Positions 1 to 8,262 of a DNA stretch of 64,000 nucleotides are shown one piece after another. The translations under genes were made by a program, and so were the position numbers. The DNA comes from Cryobacterium sp. PAMC25264 (GTDB lineage Bacteria > Actinomycetota > Actinomycetes > Actinomycetales > Microbacteriaceae): the NCBI RefSeq assembly GCF_019443325.1, contig NZ_CP080383.1:496001-560000 (forward strand). Reading direction: 5' to 3'. Under the pieces are notes generated by a model, which had not been told where the DNA came from, did not search any database, and saw only the letters and a program-made list of their open reading frames with translations. Numbering within the stretch: the first letter of the stretch is position 1; every line of letters starts with the position of its first letter.

Positions 1-726
1 GGGGAGGAGCTGACCCGAGCCCCCGCCGAGGTCGTCGCCGCCGTGAGTGAGGGATCAATCGTCGACGGCATCGCCGCCCTCACCGGAGCGATCAGCCAGC
101 GGCCGAGCGCCGTGAGCGCCATCAAGGTGGACGGCAAGCGCGCCTACGCCCGGGTGCGCGCCGGCGAGGACGTGGAGCTGCCCGCCCGGCCGGTCACCGT
201 GAGCGAGTTCGAGCTCGTGTCCAGCACCGCCGCCGACGGCTTCCTCGACCTCGAGGTGCGCGTGGTGTGCTCCTCGGGCACCTACATCCGCGCACTGGCC
301 CGCGACCTCGGCGACGCCCTGGGCGTGGGCGGTCACCTCACGAGCCTCCGCCGCACCCGCATCGGCCCGTTCGGCATCATGGACGCCGACCCACTCGACG
401 TTCTCGATGTGGGCCGGGCCCTGATCGGGCCGGCGGATGCGGCGACCCGCCTCTTCGACCGGCTCGACCTCGACGCGCAGCAGGCCATCGACCTCGGCCA
501 CGGCAAGCGCATCGAGGCGCCGGCCGGAGCGGGCGACGCCGGCCCGGTCGCGGCTGTGGACCCGGCGGGCCGGCTCATCGGGCTCGTCGAATACCGCGAC
601 GGGCGCGCCAAGTCGATCGTAAACTTCCCGCCGGACGACGAGCCCGCGCCTGCCGCCGAGCCCGCCGCGAGCGCGGCGCCCGAGCCCGCCCCCGCAGCAC
701 CCACAGAATCCGAGGACGCCAAGTGA
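1..726 (+). CDS. truB: tRNA pseudouridine(55) synthase TruB, 3' part
   Basis: TruB converts U55 of the tRNA T-loop to pseudouridine. The reading frame is open from base 1, so the gene begins upstream and the N-terminal part with the catalytic Asp is outside the window. About 241 residues are visible. The stretch around SAVSAIKVDGKRAY and the later CSSGTYIRALARDLG block are typical of the TruB core, followed by a PUA-like C-terminal part with RIGPFG. The last ~30 residues are an Ala/Pro/Glu-rich tail that is probably disordered. The stop TGA overlaps the GTG of the next gene (GTGA), which suggests translational coupling. truB next to ribF is a common bacterial order and supports the call. Confidence 0.95.
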   Translation, partial: GEELTRAPAEVVAAVSEGSIVDGIAALTGAISQRPSAVSAIKVDGKRAYARVRAGEDVELPARPVTVSEFELVSSTAADGFLDLEVRVVCSSGTYIRALARDLGDALGVGGHLTSLRRTRIGPFGIMDADPLDVLDVGRALIGPADAATRLFDRLDLDAQQAIDLGHGKRIEAPAGAGDAGPVAAVDPAGRLIGLVEYRDGRAKSIVNFPPDDEPAPAAEPAASAAPEPAPAAPTESEDAK

Positions 727-1091
727 TCGAGTGGTTCGCCTACCTGCAGCTGGCCGTCGCCGTGCTCGCCGGCCTCCTCTGCCTGGGGCTCGGCCTGGCC
801 GGCCGCAAGCCCACCGACCTGAGTATGGGTGCCACCCTGCTCGTCGAGGTGCTCCTGATCGTGCAGCTCGTGGTGGCCATCGTGGCGCCCTTCACCGGCA
901 ACGAGGCCACCGGAAGCGTCCTGGAGTTCTACACCTACCTGATCAGCGCCATCCTGCTGCCGCTCGGCGGGGGAGTCTGGGCGCTCATCGAGCGCAGCCG
1001 CTGGAGCACCGTGATCCTGGGTGTGGTGTGCCTGTCCGTGGCGGTCATGCTCTACCGCATGCTGCAGATCTGGACCGTGCAGACCGTCTGA
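723..1091 (+). CDS. Small integral membrane protein, function unknown
   Basis: A 122-residue protein that I do not recognise beyond being a membrane protein. It has about four hydrophobic segments: residues ~5-25, 37-58, 70-90 and 98-115. The GTG start overlaps the truB stop as GTGA, so the two are probably translationally coupled; no separate Shine-Dalgarno is needed. The codon choice is strongly GC3-rich like its neighbours, and the frame is conserved right up to the stop. Its position between truB and ribF suggests co-transcription but says nothing about its role. Confidence 0.8.
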   Translation: MIEWFAYLQLAVAVLAGLLCLGLGLAGRKPTDLSMGATLLVEVLLIVQLVVAIVAPFTGNEATGSVLEFYTYLISAILLPLGGGVWALIERSRWSTVILGVVCLSVAVMLYRMLQIWTVQTV

Positions 1092-1150
1092 ATCACACCG
1101 GTAGCGCCCGGCACCGGGTCACCCGAAGATGCTGCGATAATTACTGAGCG

Positions 1151-1612
1151 ATGAATGAGCTCAAGACCGACTCCGGAGACAACGCCACCGGCACCACGCC
1201 CCGCCGGGTGACCGGCATCGGCCGTGTGCTGATCATGGTCTACGGGGTGCTCGCGCTCGCCGCCACCGGGCGCTCCTTCGTACAGATCGTCGGCAAGTTC
1301 GACCAGGCACCCGTGGCGTACACGCTGTCCGCCCTCGCGGCCGTGGTCTACATCGTCGCAACCGTCGCCCTGATCAAGCGCGGTGCGCTCTGGTACCGCG
1401 TGGCCTGGATCACCATCGGCTTCGAGTTGCTCGGCGTACTGGTGATCGGCACCCTGAGCCTGGTGGACCCGCAACTCTTCCCACACGACACCGTCTGGTC
1501 GGTCTACGGGCGCGGCTACCTGTTCATCCCGCTCGTGCTGCCGATCCTGGGCATGTGGTGGCTCGCCCGGCACGCCCCGGAGCGGGCCGGCCGGAACGGT
1601 TCCGCAGCGTGA
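1151..1612 (+). CDS. Four-helix integral membrane protein, function unknown
   Basis: A 153-residue protein with four predicted membrane helices (about residues 22-42, 56-76, 85-108 and 120-142) and a charged, cytosolic-looking N-terminus rich in Thr/Asn/Asp. No enzymatic motif is visible. In actinobacteria small DoxX-like or DUF-type membrane proteins often sit in front of ribF, but I cannot name a family. The ATG lies 7 bases after a TA-rich hexamer (TAATTA, 1138-1143), so it may be translated from a leaderless transcript. The stop overlaps a possible GTG start of ribF (1609). Confidence 0.75.
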   Translation: MNELKTDSGDNATGTTPRRVTGIGRVLIMVYGVLALAATGRSFVQIVGKFDQAPVAYTLSALAAVVYIVATVALIKRGALWYRVAWITIGFELLGVLVIGTLSLVDPQLFPHDTVWSVYGRGYLFIPLVLPILGMWWLARHAPERAGRNGSAA

Positions 1613-1632
1613 CCGGCGCTCAGGTCACTCCC

Positions 1633-2574
1633 ATGAAGGTGCTCGACGGCGTCGAGTCGGTGCCGGCCGACTGGCCGGATTCGGCCGTGAGCATCGGCAA
1701 GTTCGATGGCGTGCACGCCGGCCACCGGGCCGTGATCGCCGAGCTCAACAGCCTCGCCCGCCGCGAGGGCCTGGCGTCGGTCGTCGTGACCTTCGACCGC
1801 CATCCGCTGGCCCTGCTGAACCCCGCGAAGTGCCCCACCGAGCTCGTGAGCGTGTCGCAGAAGCTCGACCTGCTCGCCGAGACCGGCATCGACGCCACTG
1901 TGGTGCTCACCTTCGACCACGCGCTGTCTTCGCTGCCGCCCCAGGACTTCGTGCGCGACATCCTGGTGGACACCCTGCACGCCAAGCACGTGTCGGTGGG
2001 CCGGGACTTCAGGTTCGGCGCCAAGGGCGCCGGCGACGCCGACCTGCTCACCGAGCTCGGTCGGCAGTACGGTTTCGACGTGCGACTGATCGACGACGTG
2101 ATGCCGCAGGGCGAACGCCGGGTCTCCTCCACGTGGATCCGCGACCTGCTCTCCGCCGGTGATGTGCGCTCGGCCACCCGCCTGCTCGGGCACCTGCCCA
2201 CGGTCCGCGGCGTGGTCGTGCACGGCGCGGCGCGGGGCCGGGAGCTGGGTTTTCCCACCGCGAACCTGTCTCCGGAATCCGAAGGCTTGATCCCCGCCGA
2301 CGGTGTCTACGCCGGTTGGCTGACCGACCATGGCGCCCGGTACCCGGCCGCCATCTCCATCGGCAACAACCCCACCTTCGATGGCGTGCCGCAGAAGCAG
2401 GTGGAGGCCTACGTTCTCGACCAGGAGATCGACCTGTACGACCATGTCGTCGAGGTGGCCTTCGTCGAGCACATTCGCGGCATGGTGGCCTTCACCGGCA
2501 TCGAACCGTTGATCCGCCAGATGCAAGACGACGTCGTGAAGACCCGAGCGATCCTGCATCGCCCGTTCGACTAG
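1633..2574 (+). CDS. ribF: Bifunctional riboflavin kinase / FAD synthetase RibF
   Basis: RibF phosphorylates riboflavin to FMN and then adenylylates it to FAD in the cytosol. The N-terminal FAD-synthetase domain shows SIGKFDGVHAGHRA (nucleotidyltransferase GxFDGxHxGH motif) and later VSVGRDFRFGAKGAGD and RRVSSTWIR. The C-terminal riboflavin-kinase domain shows GRELGFPTANL and SIGNNPTFDG. Length is 313 residues, normal for the family. I chose ATG 1633 because the protein then starts about as far before the FDGVH motif as in relatives. A GTG at 1609, overlapping the previous stop, is an in-frame alternative adding eight residues. It closes the truB-to-ribF gene string. Confidence 0.93.
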   Translation: MKVLDGVESVPADWPDSAVSIGKFDGVHAGHRAVIAELNSLARREGLASVVVTFDRHPLALLNPAKCPTELVSVSQKLDLLAETGIDATVVLTFDHALSSLPPQDFVRDILVDTLHAKHVSVGRDFRFGAKGAGDADLLTELGRQYGFDVRLIDDVMPQGERRVSSTWIRDLLSAGDVRSATRLLGHLPTVRGVVVHGAARGRELGFPTANLSPESEGLIPADGVYAGWLTDHGARYPAAISIGNNPTFDGVPQKQVEAYVLDQEIDLYDHVVEVAFVEHIRGMVAFTGIEPLIRQMQDDVVKTRAILHRPFD

Positions 2575-2597
2575 CCCGTTCGACTAGCCGGTTCGAC

Positions 2598-3296
2598 TCA
2601 GCCTTCTGCGGCACCCTCTGCGCTGTCGGAGGTCCGGTCCGCCTCGCGGGGCAGTGGTCCGCGGCCGAACAGGAACACCAGCAGCTCGCGTGCCGTGCCG
2701 GGCAGCGGGGTGCCATGACCGACGCTCCAGTCGGCATCCGTCGCCTCGAGTCGGCGGATGCGCAGAACGGCCTTGATCTCGGTGGGGGCGATCAGGCTGC
2801 GGCGAAGCGCCACAGCTCCACCTGCCGTCGCGTGGATCGGCAGGGGGAGACCGAGGGGCTCGGCCACGTCGAGACCGTGCACCACGGCCTCGGTGAGCTC
2901 GGTGATCCCGCCGTGGCCCACCCCGGCGGCGCGCTCAGCGGCGATCTCGCGGAGCCGGGCCACAAGCGCCGCGGGTTCGGCCTCGGCGGCGGCGCGGCTC
3001 ACGGCGTCGATTGCCCGGGCGGGGCGCAGGAAGTGGCCCAGGTACGCGCGTGCCGCACTGCCCAGAAGCTGCCTGCGGCTGCTGCCCAACCGCCAGACCA
3101 GGTGCCCGGCGACATCCCGCACCCGCCATCCGCTGCACAGGCTCGGCGATTCCCACTGCTCGGGGGTGAGGGTGTCGAGCACGTCGGCGACGGCCGTGAG
3201 GGTGGCCGCGAGGTGCCCGGACCAGCGGGCGTTCACGCCGGACTCGTTGCCGACGCTGCGGAGGCTCAGAGGGAGGTCGCGCGCGAAGTTGGCCAT
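2598..3296 (-). CDS. Mycothiol-dependent maleylpyruvate isomerase-family (DinB-like) protein
   Basis: A 232-residue DinB-like four-helix-bundle protein of the family that includes mycothiol-dependent maleylpyruvate isomerase. Two signatures are visible: CSGWRVRDVAGHLVW near residue 50, with the first metal-ligand His, and ELTEAVVHGLDVAEPLG, the E-x3-H-x2-D ligand set. The substrate cannot be told from sequence; most family members are annotated only at this level, and they act with mycothiol, the actinobacterial thiol. ATG 3296 is seven bases from a TAGGCT -10 element on this strand, so the message is probably leaderless. The gene is divergent from the MFS transporter, with only 23 bases between starts. 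Confidence 0.8.
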   Translation of the reverse strand: MANFARDLPLSLRSVGNESGVNARWSGHLAATLTAVADVLDTLTPEQWESPSLCSGWRVRDVAGHLVWRLGSSRRQLLGSAARAYLGHFLRPARAIDAVSRAAAEAEPAALVARLREIAAERAAGVGHGGITELTEAVVHGLDVAEPLGLPLPIHATAGGAVALRRSLIAPTEIKAVLRIRRLEATDADWSVGHGTPLPGTARELLVFLFGRGPLPREADRTSDSAEGAAEG

Positions 3297-3303
3297 GTGG
3301 TCC

Positions 3304-3313
3304 AGCCTAGACT
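3304..3313. promoter_or_regulatory. Overlapping divergent -10 elements for two leaderless genes
   Basis: On the plus strand TAGACT (3308-3313) ends six bases before the GTG of the MFS gene (3320). On the minus strand TAGGCT (complement of 3304-3309) ends seven bases before the ATG at 3296. Both fit the TANNNT-N6-7-start arrangement of actinobacterial leaderless promoters. The two hexamers share a base pair, so only one polymerase could occupy the site at a time. No good -35 is visible for either. Confidence 0.6.
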
Positions 3314-3319
3314 TGCACG

Positions 3320-4549
3320 GTGTCAGTGAGCCCGCCGCGTCCCCTCTGGTCCGGCCGTGCCTTGGCACTCGTGGGGATCGTGCTGGTGGCCGCGAACCTG
3401 CGCACCGCCGTCGCAGCGCTCTCGCCCATCGTGGGGCAGATCAACGCCGACATTCCGCTGAGTTCCGCAGCCATCGGCGTGCTCGGCATGCTGCCGCCAG
3501 TGTGCTTCGCGGTCTTCGGCATCTTCACCCCGGTGTATACCCGCCGCCTTGGCCTGGAGAACGTGCTGGTGCTGGCCCTGGTGGCCATGCTCGCCGGCCA
3601 TGTCACGCGCGGCCTGGCCGGGTCGTTCGGGATGCTCGTGGTGGGCAGCGTCATCACCTTCGCAGGTCTGGGTGTCGGCAATGTGCTGCTGCCGCCGCTG
3701 GTCAAGAAGTACTTCCCCGACCGGGTCGGCCTGGTCACCTCCCTGTATGTGACGGTGGTGTCGTTGAGCACCCTGATCCCGCCCCTGATCGCGGTTCCGG
3801 TGGCGGATGCGGCCGGTTGGCGGGTGTCGCTCGGCCTCTGGCTGGTGCCGGCCCTGATCGCCCTCGTGCCGTGGGTGAGCATGTTCGTGCGGCACCGGGT
3901 GGAGTCCACCCCCGCCGCGCTGATCGACGAGGCTCAGCCGGCCGTGCTCGGCCAGATCTGGCGGTCCTCGATCGCCTGGGCGCTCGCGGTGGTCTTCGCC
4001 ACTTCTTCGCTCAATGCTTATGCCATGTTCGCCTGGCTGCCACAGCTACTCGTCGACAACGCCGGGGTGACCCCGGCCCAGGCCGGCACCCTCCTGTCGA
4101 TATATGCGGGCATGGGTATCCCCTGCGCACTGCTGATTCCGTGGCTGACGGCGCGGATGAAGAACGTCGCCGTGCTGGTCTACGTGGGCGTCCTGGCCTT
4201 CCTGCTCGGCGACCTCGGTCTGCTGCTCGCCCCGGCAACCCTCACCTGGCTCTGGGTGGTGCTGGCAGGGCTCGGTCCGCTGTTCTTCCCGCTGGCGCTC
4301 GTGCTGATCAACCTGCGCACCCGCACCCACGAGGGGTCGGTGGCGCTCAGCGGCTTCGTGCAGAGTGTGGGCTACACCCTCGGCGCCCTCGGGCCCCTGA
4401 GCGTGGGACTGCTGCACGAGCTCACCGGTGGCTGGACCGCCCCGCTGATCTTCCTCATCTGCACCGCGCTGGCGGTCACCGTGGCCGGCGCCGTGATCGC
4501 CCGCCCGCATCTGCTCGAGGACGACCTGGAGCGCCACCGGGGCCGCTGA
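3320..4549 (+). CDS. MFS transporter, CynX/NimT family
   Basis: A 409-residue secondary transporter with twelve predicted membrane segments arranged as 6+6. The early stretch VAANLRTAVAALSPIVGQI is characteristic of the CynX/NimT (cyanate / 2-nitroimidazole type) branch of the major facilitator superfamily. A further family-like stretch is LGVGNVLLPPLVKKYFP after helix 4. Direction and substrate are unknown; relatives have been linked to cyanate, nitroimidazole or amino-acid-like compounds. The GTG start is chosen because it sits right behind a -10 element with no room for a leader. It is divergent from an isomerase-family gene and followed by a SorC-family regulator that could control it, though this is only inferred from position. 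Confidence 0.85.
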   Translation: MSVSPPRPLWSGRALALVGIVLVAANLRTAVAALSPIVGQINADIPLSSAAIGVLGMLPPVCFAVFGIFTPVYTRRLGLENVLVLALVAMLAGHVTRGLAGSFGMLVVGSVITFAGLGVGNVLLPPLVKKYFPDRVGLVTSLYVTVVSLSTLIPPLIAVPVADAAGWRVSLGLWLVPALIALVPWVSMFVRHRVESTPAALIDEAQPAVLGQIWRSSIAWALAVVFATSSLNAYAMFAWLPQLLVDNAGVTPAQAGTLLSIYAGMGIPCALLIPWLTARMKNVAVLVYVGVLAFLLGDLGLLLAPATLTWLWVVLAGLGPLFFPLALVLINLRTRTHEGSVALSGFVQSVGYTLGALGPLSVGLLHELTGGWTAPLIFLICTALAVTVAGAVIARPHLLEDDLERHRGR

Positions 4550-4557
4550 GCGGCTTC

Positions 4558-4571
4558 TGCTCATATGAGCA
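4558..4571. promoter_or_regulatory. Perfect 14-bp palindrome, likely operator of the SorC-family gene
   Basis: TGCTCATATGAGCA is a perfect palindrome about 75 bases before the SorC-family start. A related imperfect site, CAACATGAGTTG (4579-4590), follows and overlaps the proposed -35. Such TGAGCA-type inverted repeats fit autoregulation by a sugar-responsive SorC protein, but binding is inferred. Confidence 0.5.
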
Positions 4572-4587
4572 ACCTCGGCAACATGAG

Positions 4588-4617
4588 TTGTTCCGGCCGA
4601 TCAGGTCGACTTACGCT
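4588..4617 (+). promoter_or_regulatory. Probable promoter of the SorC-family regulator
   Basis: A candidate -35 TTGTTC (4588-4593) and -10 TACGCT (4612-4617) are 18 bases apart, roughly 28 bases before the ATG at 4645. The -35 overlaps the second ATGAG half-site, so a bound regulator would block it. Confidence 0.4.
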
Positions 4618-4644
4618 GGGGGGACGTGGGAAGGCACCAAGCTG

Positions 4645-5601
4645 ATGACTGACATCGATGAGCTCCTGTCCATCCGGGCCGCGGAGCTGTACTACGAGGA
4701 AGACAAGACCCAGGACGAGATCGGCACCATCCTCCGGCTCACCCGGTGGAAGGTCGGCCGGTTGCTGGCACAGGCCAAGGCCAAGGGGTTCATCCGCATC
4801 GAGATCGTGCATCCGCGCGCCCGCCGCCTGGGCCTTGAACGCCAGCTACGTCAGGCCACGGGCCTGACCGACGTCGTCGTCGTGTCGACAGCCGGCGTCG
4901 TCGACGAACTCGACCTGCACAAGCGGACCGCGCAAGCGGCCGCCGATTACCTCACGGCACTGCGCCCGGTGCCGCGCACTCTCGGCATCAGCTGGGGCCG
5001 CACGCTGCACGACATCTCCCTGCAGCTCAAGCCCGGCTGGGCCAGCGGCGTGAACGTCGTGCAGATCAACGGCGGGGTGAGCCTGAACGCCCGCCCCGGC
5101 ACCGCCGCGGCCACGGCCGTGAGCATCGCGCAGAAGGGGGCAGGGCAGTTCACCCTGCTGCCCAGCCCCGCCATCCTCGAACGGGTGGAGACCAAACAAG
5201 CCATCGCCTCCGACCGTTCGGTGGCGGGGGTGCTCGAGATGGGGTCGGCAGCCTCCGCGTACCTGTTCAGCGCGGGGCAGGCCGACCAGGATTCCGCCCA
5301 CGTGGACAGCGGCTACCTCACGCCGGAACAGATCAGCGAACTCGTGCGCAAGGGCGCCGTGGGGGATGTCGTCGGCCGGTTCATCGACAGCGACGGCCAG
5401 ATCGTCGACCCCGCGTTGGACGAACGCACCTTCGGGATCTCGCTCGATCAGTTGCGCAGGTCCCGCACGGCGATCGCCGTGATCGGCGGACCGCGCAAGC
5501 ATGCGATCGCCAGGTCGGTCGTCCTGTCCGGCCTCTGCACCGTCCTGATCACCGACGAAGACACGGCCCAAGCCCTCTTAGGCCCGCGAACCGTGAGCTA
5601 A
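4645..5601 (+). CDS. SorC/DeoR-type sugar-binding transcriptional regulator
   Basis: A 318-residue cytosolic regulator. The N-terminal ~60 residues form a helix-turn-helix: LYYEEDKTQDEIGTILRLT followed by the recognition-helix stretch RWKVGRLLAQAKAKGFI. The rest is the SorC effector-binding domain, with VVQINGGVS, GHS-like SAASAYLFSAG and a terminal IAVIGGPRKHAIARSVVLSG block. The family binds phosphorylated sugars or polyols and usually controls the adjacent transport operon, but no sugar operon is present here, so the target is open. The start follows AAGG about ten bases upstream. A perfect palindrome just upstream suggests autoregulation. Its last codons and stop lie inside a long hairpin element. 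Confidence 0.88.
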   Translation: MTDIDELLSIRAAELYYEEDKTQDEIGTILRLTRWKVGRLLAQAKAKGFIRIEIVHPRARRLGLERQLRQATGLTDVVVVSTAGVVDELDLHKRTAQAAADYLTALRPVPRTLGISWGRTLHDISLQLKPGWASGVNVVQINGGVSLNARPGTAAATAVSIAQKGAGQFTLLPSPAILERVETKQAIASDRSVAGVLEMGSAASAYLFSAGQADQDSAHVDSGYLTPEQISELVRKGAVGDVVGRFIDSDGQIVDPALDERTFGISLDQLRRSRTAIAVIGGPRKHAIARSVVLSGLCTVLITDEDTAQALLGPRTVS

Positions 5602-5647
5602 GCCCCGAAAAACGAGCGTTTTCGGGGCTTAAGTCACAGTTCGCGGG
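5583..5647. repeat. 65-base hairpin element (repeat family A, copy 1), also a terminator
   Basis: Outer arms CCCGCGAACCGTGA (5583-5596) and TCACAGTTCGCGGG (5634-5647) pair with one mismatch. An inner perfect 13-bp stem, TAAGCCCCGAAAA with TTTTCGGGGCTTA (5599-5611 / 5619-5631), has a 7-base loop. The left arm encodes the end of the SorC gene and its stop. It lies between two converging genes and can act as a bidirectional terminator. A relative occurs at 23512-23581. Confidence 0.75.
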
Positions 5648-5652
5648 AGGGG

Positions 5653-7017
5653 TTAGGCCTCGTGCGGGCGGTCGGGGTTGTCGTCGCGCAGCAGGTCTTC
5701 GAGGGCCTGGTCCACTTCGTCGAGCACCGGAGCCTCGCCCTTGGCGGTGCTCGTGAGGCGCGCCACGAGGGCCTGCGGGTCGTCGAGGTCGGCCGAGGTG
5801 GGCAGGATGTCCGGGTGCGCCCACAGTCCGTCCCTGGCTTCGTTGCCCACGGCATCCGTGACGGCCTGCCACATCGCGGCGGCCTCGCGTAGGCGCCGCG
5901 GGCGCAGCTCCAGACCCACCAGGGTGGCGAAGGCGGACTCGGCTGGTCCGCCAGAGGCGCGGCGGCGCTTGACCGTCTCGTTGATGGCATCGGCGCGCGG
6001 TAGTCGGCTGGTGGCCTCCACCGTGACCACGTCGACCCAGCCTTCGACGAGCGCGAGCATGGTCTCCAGCCGGCCGAGGGCGGCCAGTTGGGCCTCGGTC
6101 TTGGGCGGAATCAACGAACCGTTCACCATGGCGTCGCGCAATTCCTCCGGGTTCGACGGGTCGAAGCCCTCTGCCAGGGATTCGAGACGGGAGGTGTCGA
6201 TGCTGATGCCGTGGGCGAACTCGGTGATCGAGGTGATCATGTGCAGGCGCAGCCAGCGGGAGTGCCGGAACAGCCGCGCGTGGGCGAGTTCGCGCACCGC
6301 GAGGTAGATCTGCACCTGGTCCATGGGCACGTCGAGGCCCTCACCGAACTCGGCGACGTTCTGGGGGAGGAGGGCGGCCTGCTGGTCGCCGAACAGCGGG
6401 ATGCCGATGTCGCCGCCGGAGACGACCTCGCTGGAGAGCTGGCCGACGACCTGGCCCAGCTGCATGGCGAACAGGGTGCCGCCGAGGCTCCGCATCATCT
6501 GGCTGGCGCCGGCGAGCATGCCCTTGAGCTCCTCCGGTGCCTGTTCGCTGAGCACGGAGGTGAGCGAGTCGGAGATGCTCGTGGCGACGGGCTCGGCCAG
6601 CTGGCTCCAGAGCGGCATCGTGGCGGTGACCCATTCCTTGCGGGTCATCAGGCGCGGTTCAACCGTGAGCTCGGCGACGGAGATCACGTCGTCGAGCCAG
6701 AGGGCCGCGATGTGGAAGGCCTGCTCGAGCTCGGCGCGCTGGGCCGGCGTGGTGCTGTGTGCGCCCGTTGCGGCGCGCTCCTGGCCCTGCTGCAGGGCGA
6801 TGTCCCAGTTGATGCCGCCGTCGCCGTCACCGGCGCGGAGGGCTCCCTGCAGCTGGTTCATCAGAGCGGCAACACTCGCCGGGTCGTTGGGAAGACCGGC
6901 CGCGCCGGCCAACTGGCCGGGGTCGATCGACGATTTACCCGAGAGGATGTCTCGGAGCATGTCCCGGAATTCATCTTCGGGGTTCTGACCCTCGTCGGGT
7001 CGGGAGTCATCGGCCAC
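5653..7017 (-). CDS. DUF2342-family protein, putative zinc-dependent metallohydrolase
   Basis: A soluble protein of about 454 residues of the actinobacterial DUF2342 / 'zinc-dependent metalloprotease' family. The segment YLAVRELAHARLFRHSRW near the middle carries the E-x2-H core that stands where a metalloprotease HExxH would be, although the first His is replaced by Arg here. Catalysis is therefore unproven. The N-terminus is acidic (DDSRPDEGQNPEDEF) and the C-terminus charged. I place the start at GTG 7017 because GAGAGG lies eight bases upstream; GTG 7026 is an alternative that would overlap that site. It is divergent from a PDZ/S16 protease. The same pair, with UPF0182, is neighbours in mycobacteria (Rv3193c-Rv3195), supporting the assignment. 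Confidence 0.85.
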   Translation of the reverse strand: MADDSRPDEGQNPEDEFRDMLRDILSGKSSIDPGQLAGAAGLPNDPASVAALMNQLQGALRAGDGDGGINWDIALQQGQERAATGAHSTTPAQRAELEQAFHIAALWLDDVISVAELTVEPRLMTRKEWVTATMPLWSQLAEPVATSISDSLTSVLSEQAPEELKGMLAGASQMMRSLGGTLFAMQLGQVVGQLSSEVVSGGDIGIPLFGDQQAALLPQNVAEFGEGLDVPMDQVQIYLAVRELAHARLFRHSRWLRLHMITSITEFAHGISIDTSRLESLAEGFDPSNPEELRDAMVNGSLIPPKTEAQLAALGRLETMLALVEGWVDVVTVEATSRLPRADAINETVKRRRASGGPAESAFATLVGLELRPRRLREAAAMWQAVTDAVGNEARDGLWAHPDILPTSADLDDPQALVARLTSTAKGEAPVLDEVDQALEDLLRDDNPDRPHEA

Positions 7018-7158
7018 TTCAGGCACCTCTCAGTTGCTTGCCTCTACGCTAGCCCGAGAACCCCGGCCAGAACTGGGAAATGACCTACGCTGGGTCCTTG
7101 CGGTGTCCGCCTGTCGCGAACACCGCTCACGACCCCGTTCACCCCTTTAAGGAGCCTG

Positions 7159-8262
7159 GTGGCCCTCTTCACCGATGATTCGTCCCTAGGCTCCGCCCAC
7201 CGCCGCCGTGGTTCCCGCACCGGCTGGGTGGTGCTGGGCATCGCGCTGGTCACGGGCCTCACGCTCGCTGTGGTCCCGTCGCCGTATGTGGTCGAGAAGC
7301 CGGGCCCGGTCTACAACACGCTCGGCTCCGCAGACTACGAGGGTGAGAAGAAGGACCTCATCACCATCCCCGACGAGACCGTCTACCCCACCGAAGGCAG
7401 CCTCGACCTGCTCACGGTGTCGGTGCTGGGCAACCCCGACAACCGCCTGAACTGGCTCACGGTGGCCGCCGCCTGGCTCGACCCGAGCCAGGCCGTGGTG
7501 CCGCTCGAGTCGGTCTTCCCGGCCGACGTCACCACCGAGGAACGCGACGAGCAGAACCAGGTGGCCATGGTGAACTCCCAGCAGGATGCCATCGCGGCGG
7601 CGCTGACCAACCTCGGCTACGACTATCCGACCGAGTTGAGCGTGGTCTCCCTGGCCGACGACGCCCCGGCGGCCGGCGTGATCAAGGCGGGCGACCTCAT
7701 CGAATCGGTCAACGGCCAGGCCGTCGCCGACATCACCGCGCTGCGCGCCGCGCTCACGGCAAGCGGCGCCGACACCCCTGCCACCATCGGGCTCAGCCGC
7801 GACGGCGCCGAGCAGAGCGTCGAGGTCACCCCGGTCGACATCAGCGGCAACGTGGTGCTGGGCATCAACGTCAAGTCCGAATACCAGTTCCCGTTCGACG
7901 TTGACATCCAGCTCGACAAGGTCGGCGGCCCGAGTGCCGGCATGATGTTCGCCCTGGGCATTATCGACAAACTCACGCCAGGCGCGCTCCAGGGTGGGGC
8001 GGATGTTGCGGGGACGGGAACCATCGACCAGTCCGGCACCGTGGGGCCCATCGGCGGGATCCGCCAGAAGCTCTTCGGCGCCAGCAACGCGGGCGCCGAC
8101 TGGTTCCTCGCCCCGGCCGCCAACTGCGACGAGGTCACCGGCCACATTCCGGACGGTCTCACCGTCTTCGCGGTGAGCACGCTCGACGACTCGCTCGCGG
8201 CGCTTGACGCCATCCGCACCGGCGCCGACACGAGCGCCCTGCCTACCTGCCCGGCAGGCTGA
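7159..8262 (+). CDS. Membrane-anchored PDZ / Lon-type (S16) serine protease, YlbL-like
   Basis: A 367-residue protease with one N-terminal membrane helix (residues ~21-40), a PDZ domain (about 150-235, including AAGVIKAGDLIESVNGQ) and a C-terminal Lon-type S16 domain. The catalytic Ser is in GGPSAGMMF and the Lys in IRQKLFGA, the Ser-Lys dyad of Lon. GTG 7159 is preceded by AAGGAG (7149-7154). The domain set matches the YlbL/Rv3194c family of extracytoplasmic-facing Lon-like proteases. Substrates are unknown. It is divergent from the DUF2342 gene and followed by the UPF0182 gene, the usual actinobacterial arrangement. Confidence 0.9.
   Translation: MALFTDDSSLGSAHRRRGSRTGWVVLGIALVTGLTLAVVPSPYVVEKPGPVYNTLGSADYEGEKKDLITIPDETVYPTEGSLDLLTVSVLGNPDNRLNWLTVAAAWLDPSQAVVPLESVFPADVTTEERDEQNQVAMVNSQQDAIAAALTNLGYDYPTELSVVSLADDAPAAGVIKAGDLIESVNGQAVADITALRAALTASGADTPATIGLSRDGAEQSVEVTPVDISGNVVLGINVKSEYQFPFDVDIQLDKVGGPSAGMMFALGIIDKLTPGALQGGADVAGTGTIDQSGTVGPIGGIRQKLFGASNAGADWFLAPAANCDEVTGHIPDGLTVFAVSTLDDSLAALDAIRTGADTSALPTCPAG

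Noticed and set aside
2758..5601. A 947-codon open frame spanning the isomerase, transporter and regulator genes
   Set aside because: Only its last third (from 4645) matches a family. The rest runs antisense to the isomerase-family gene and out of frame with the transporter, an effect of high GC.
5653..7017. Classical HExxH metalloprotease
   Set aside because: The first His is Arg in this protein, so a zincin active site cannot be claimed.
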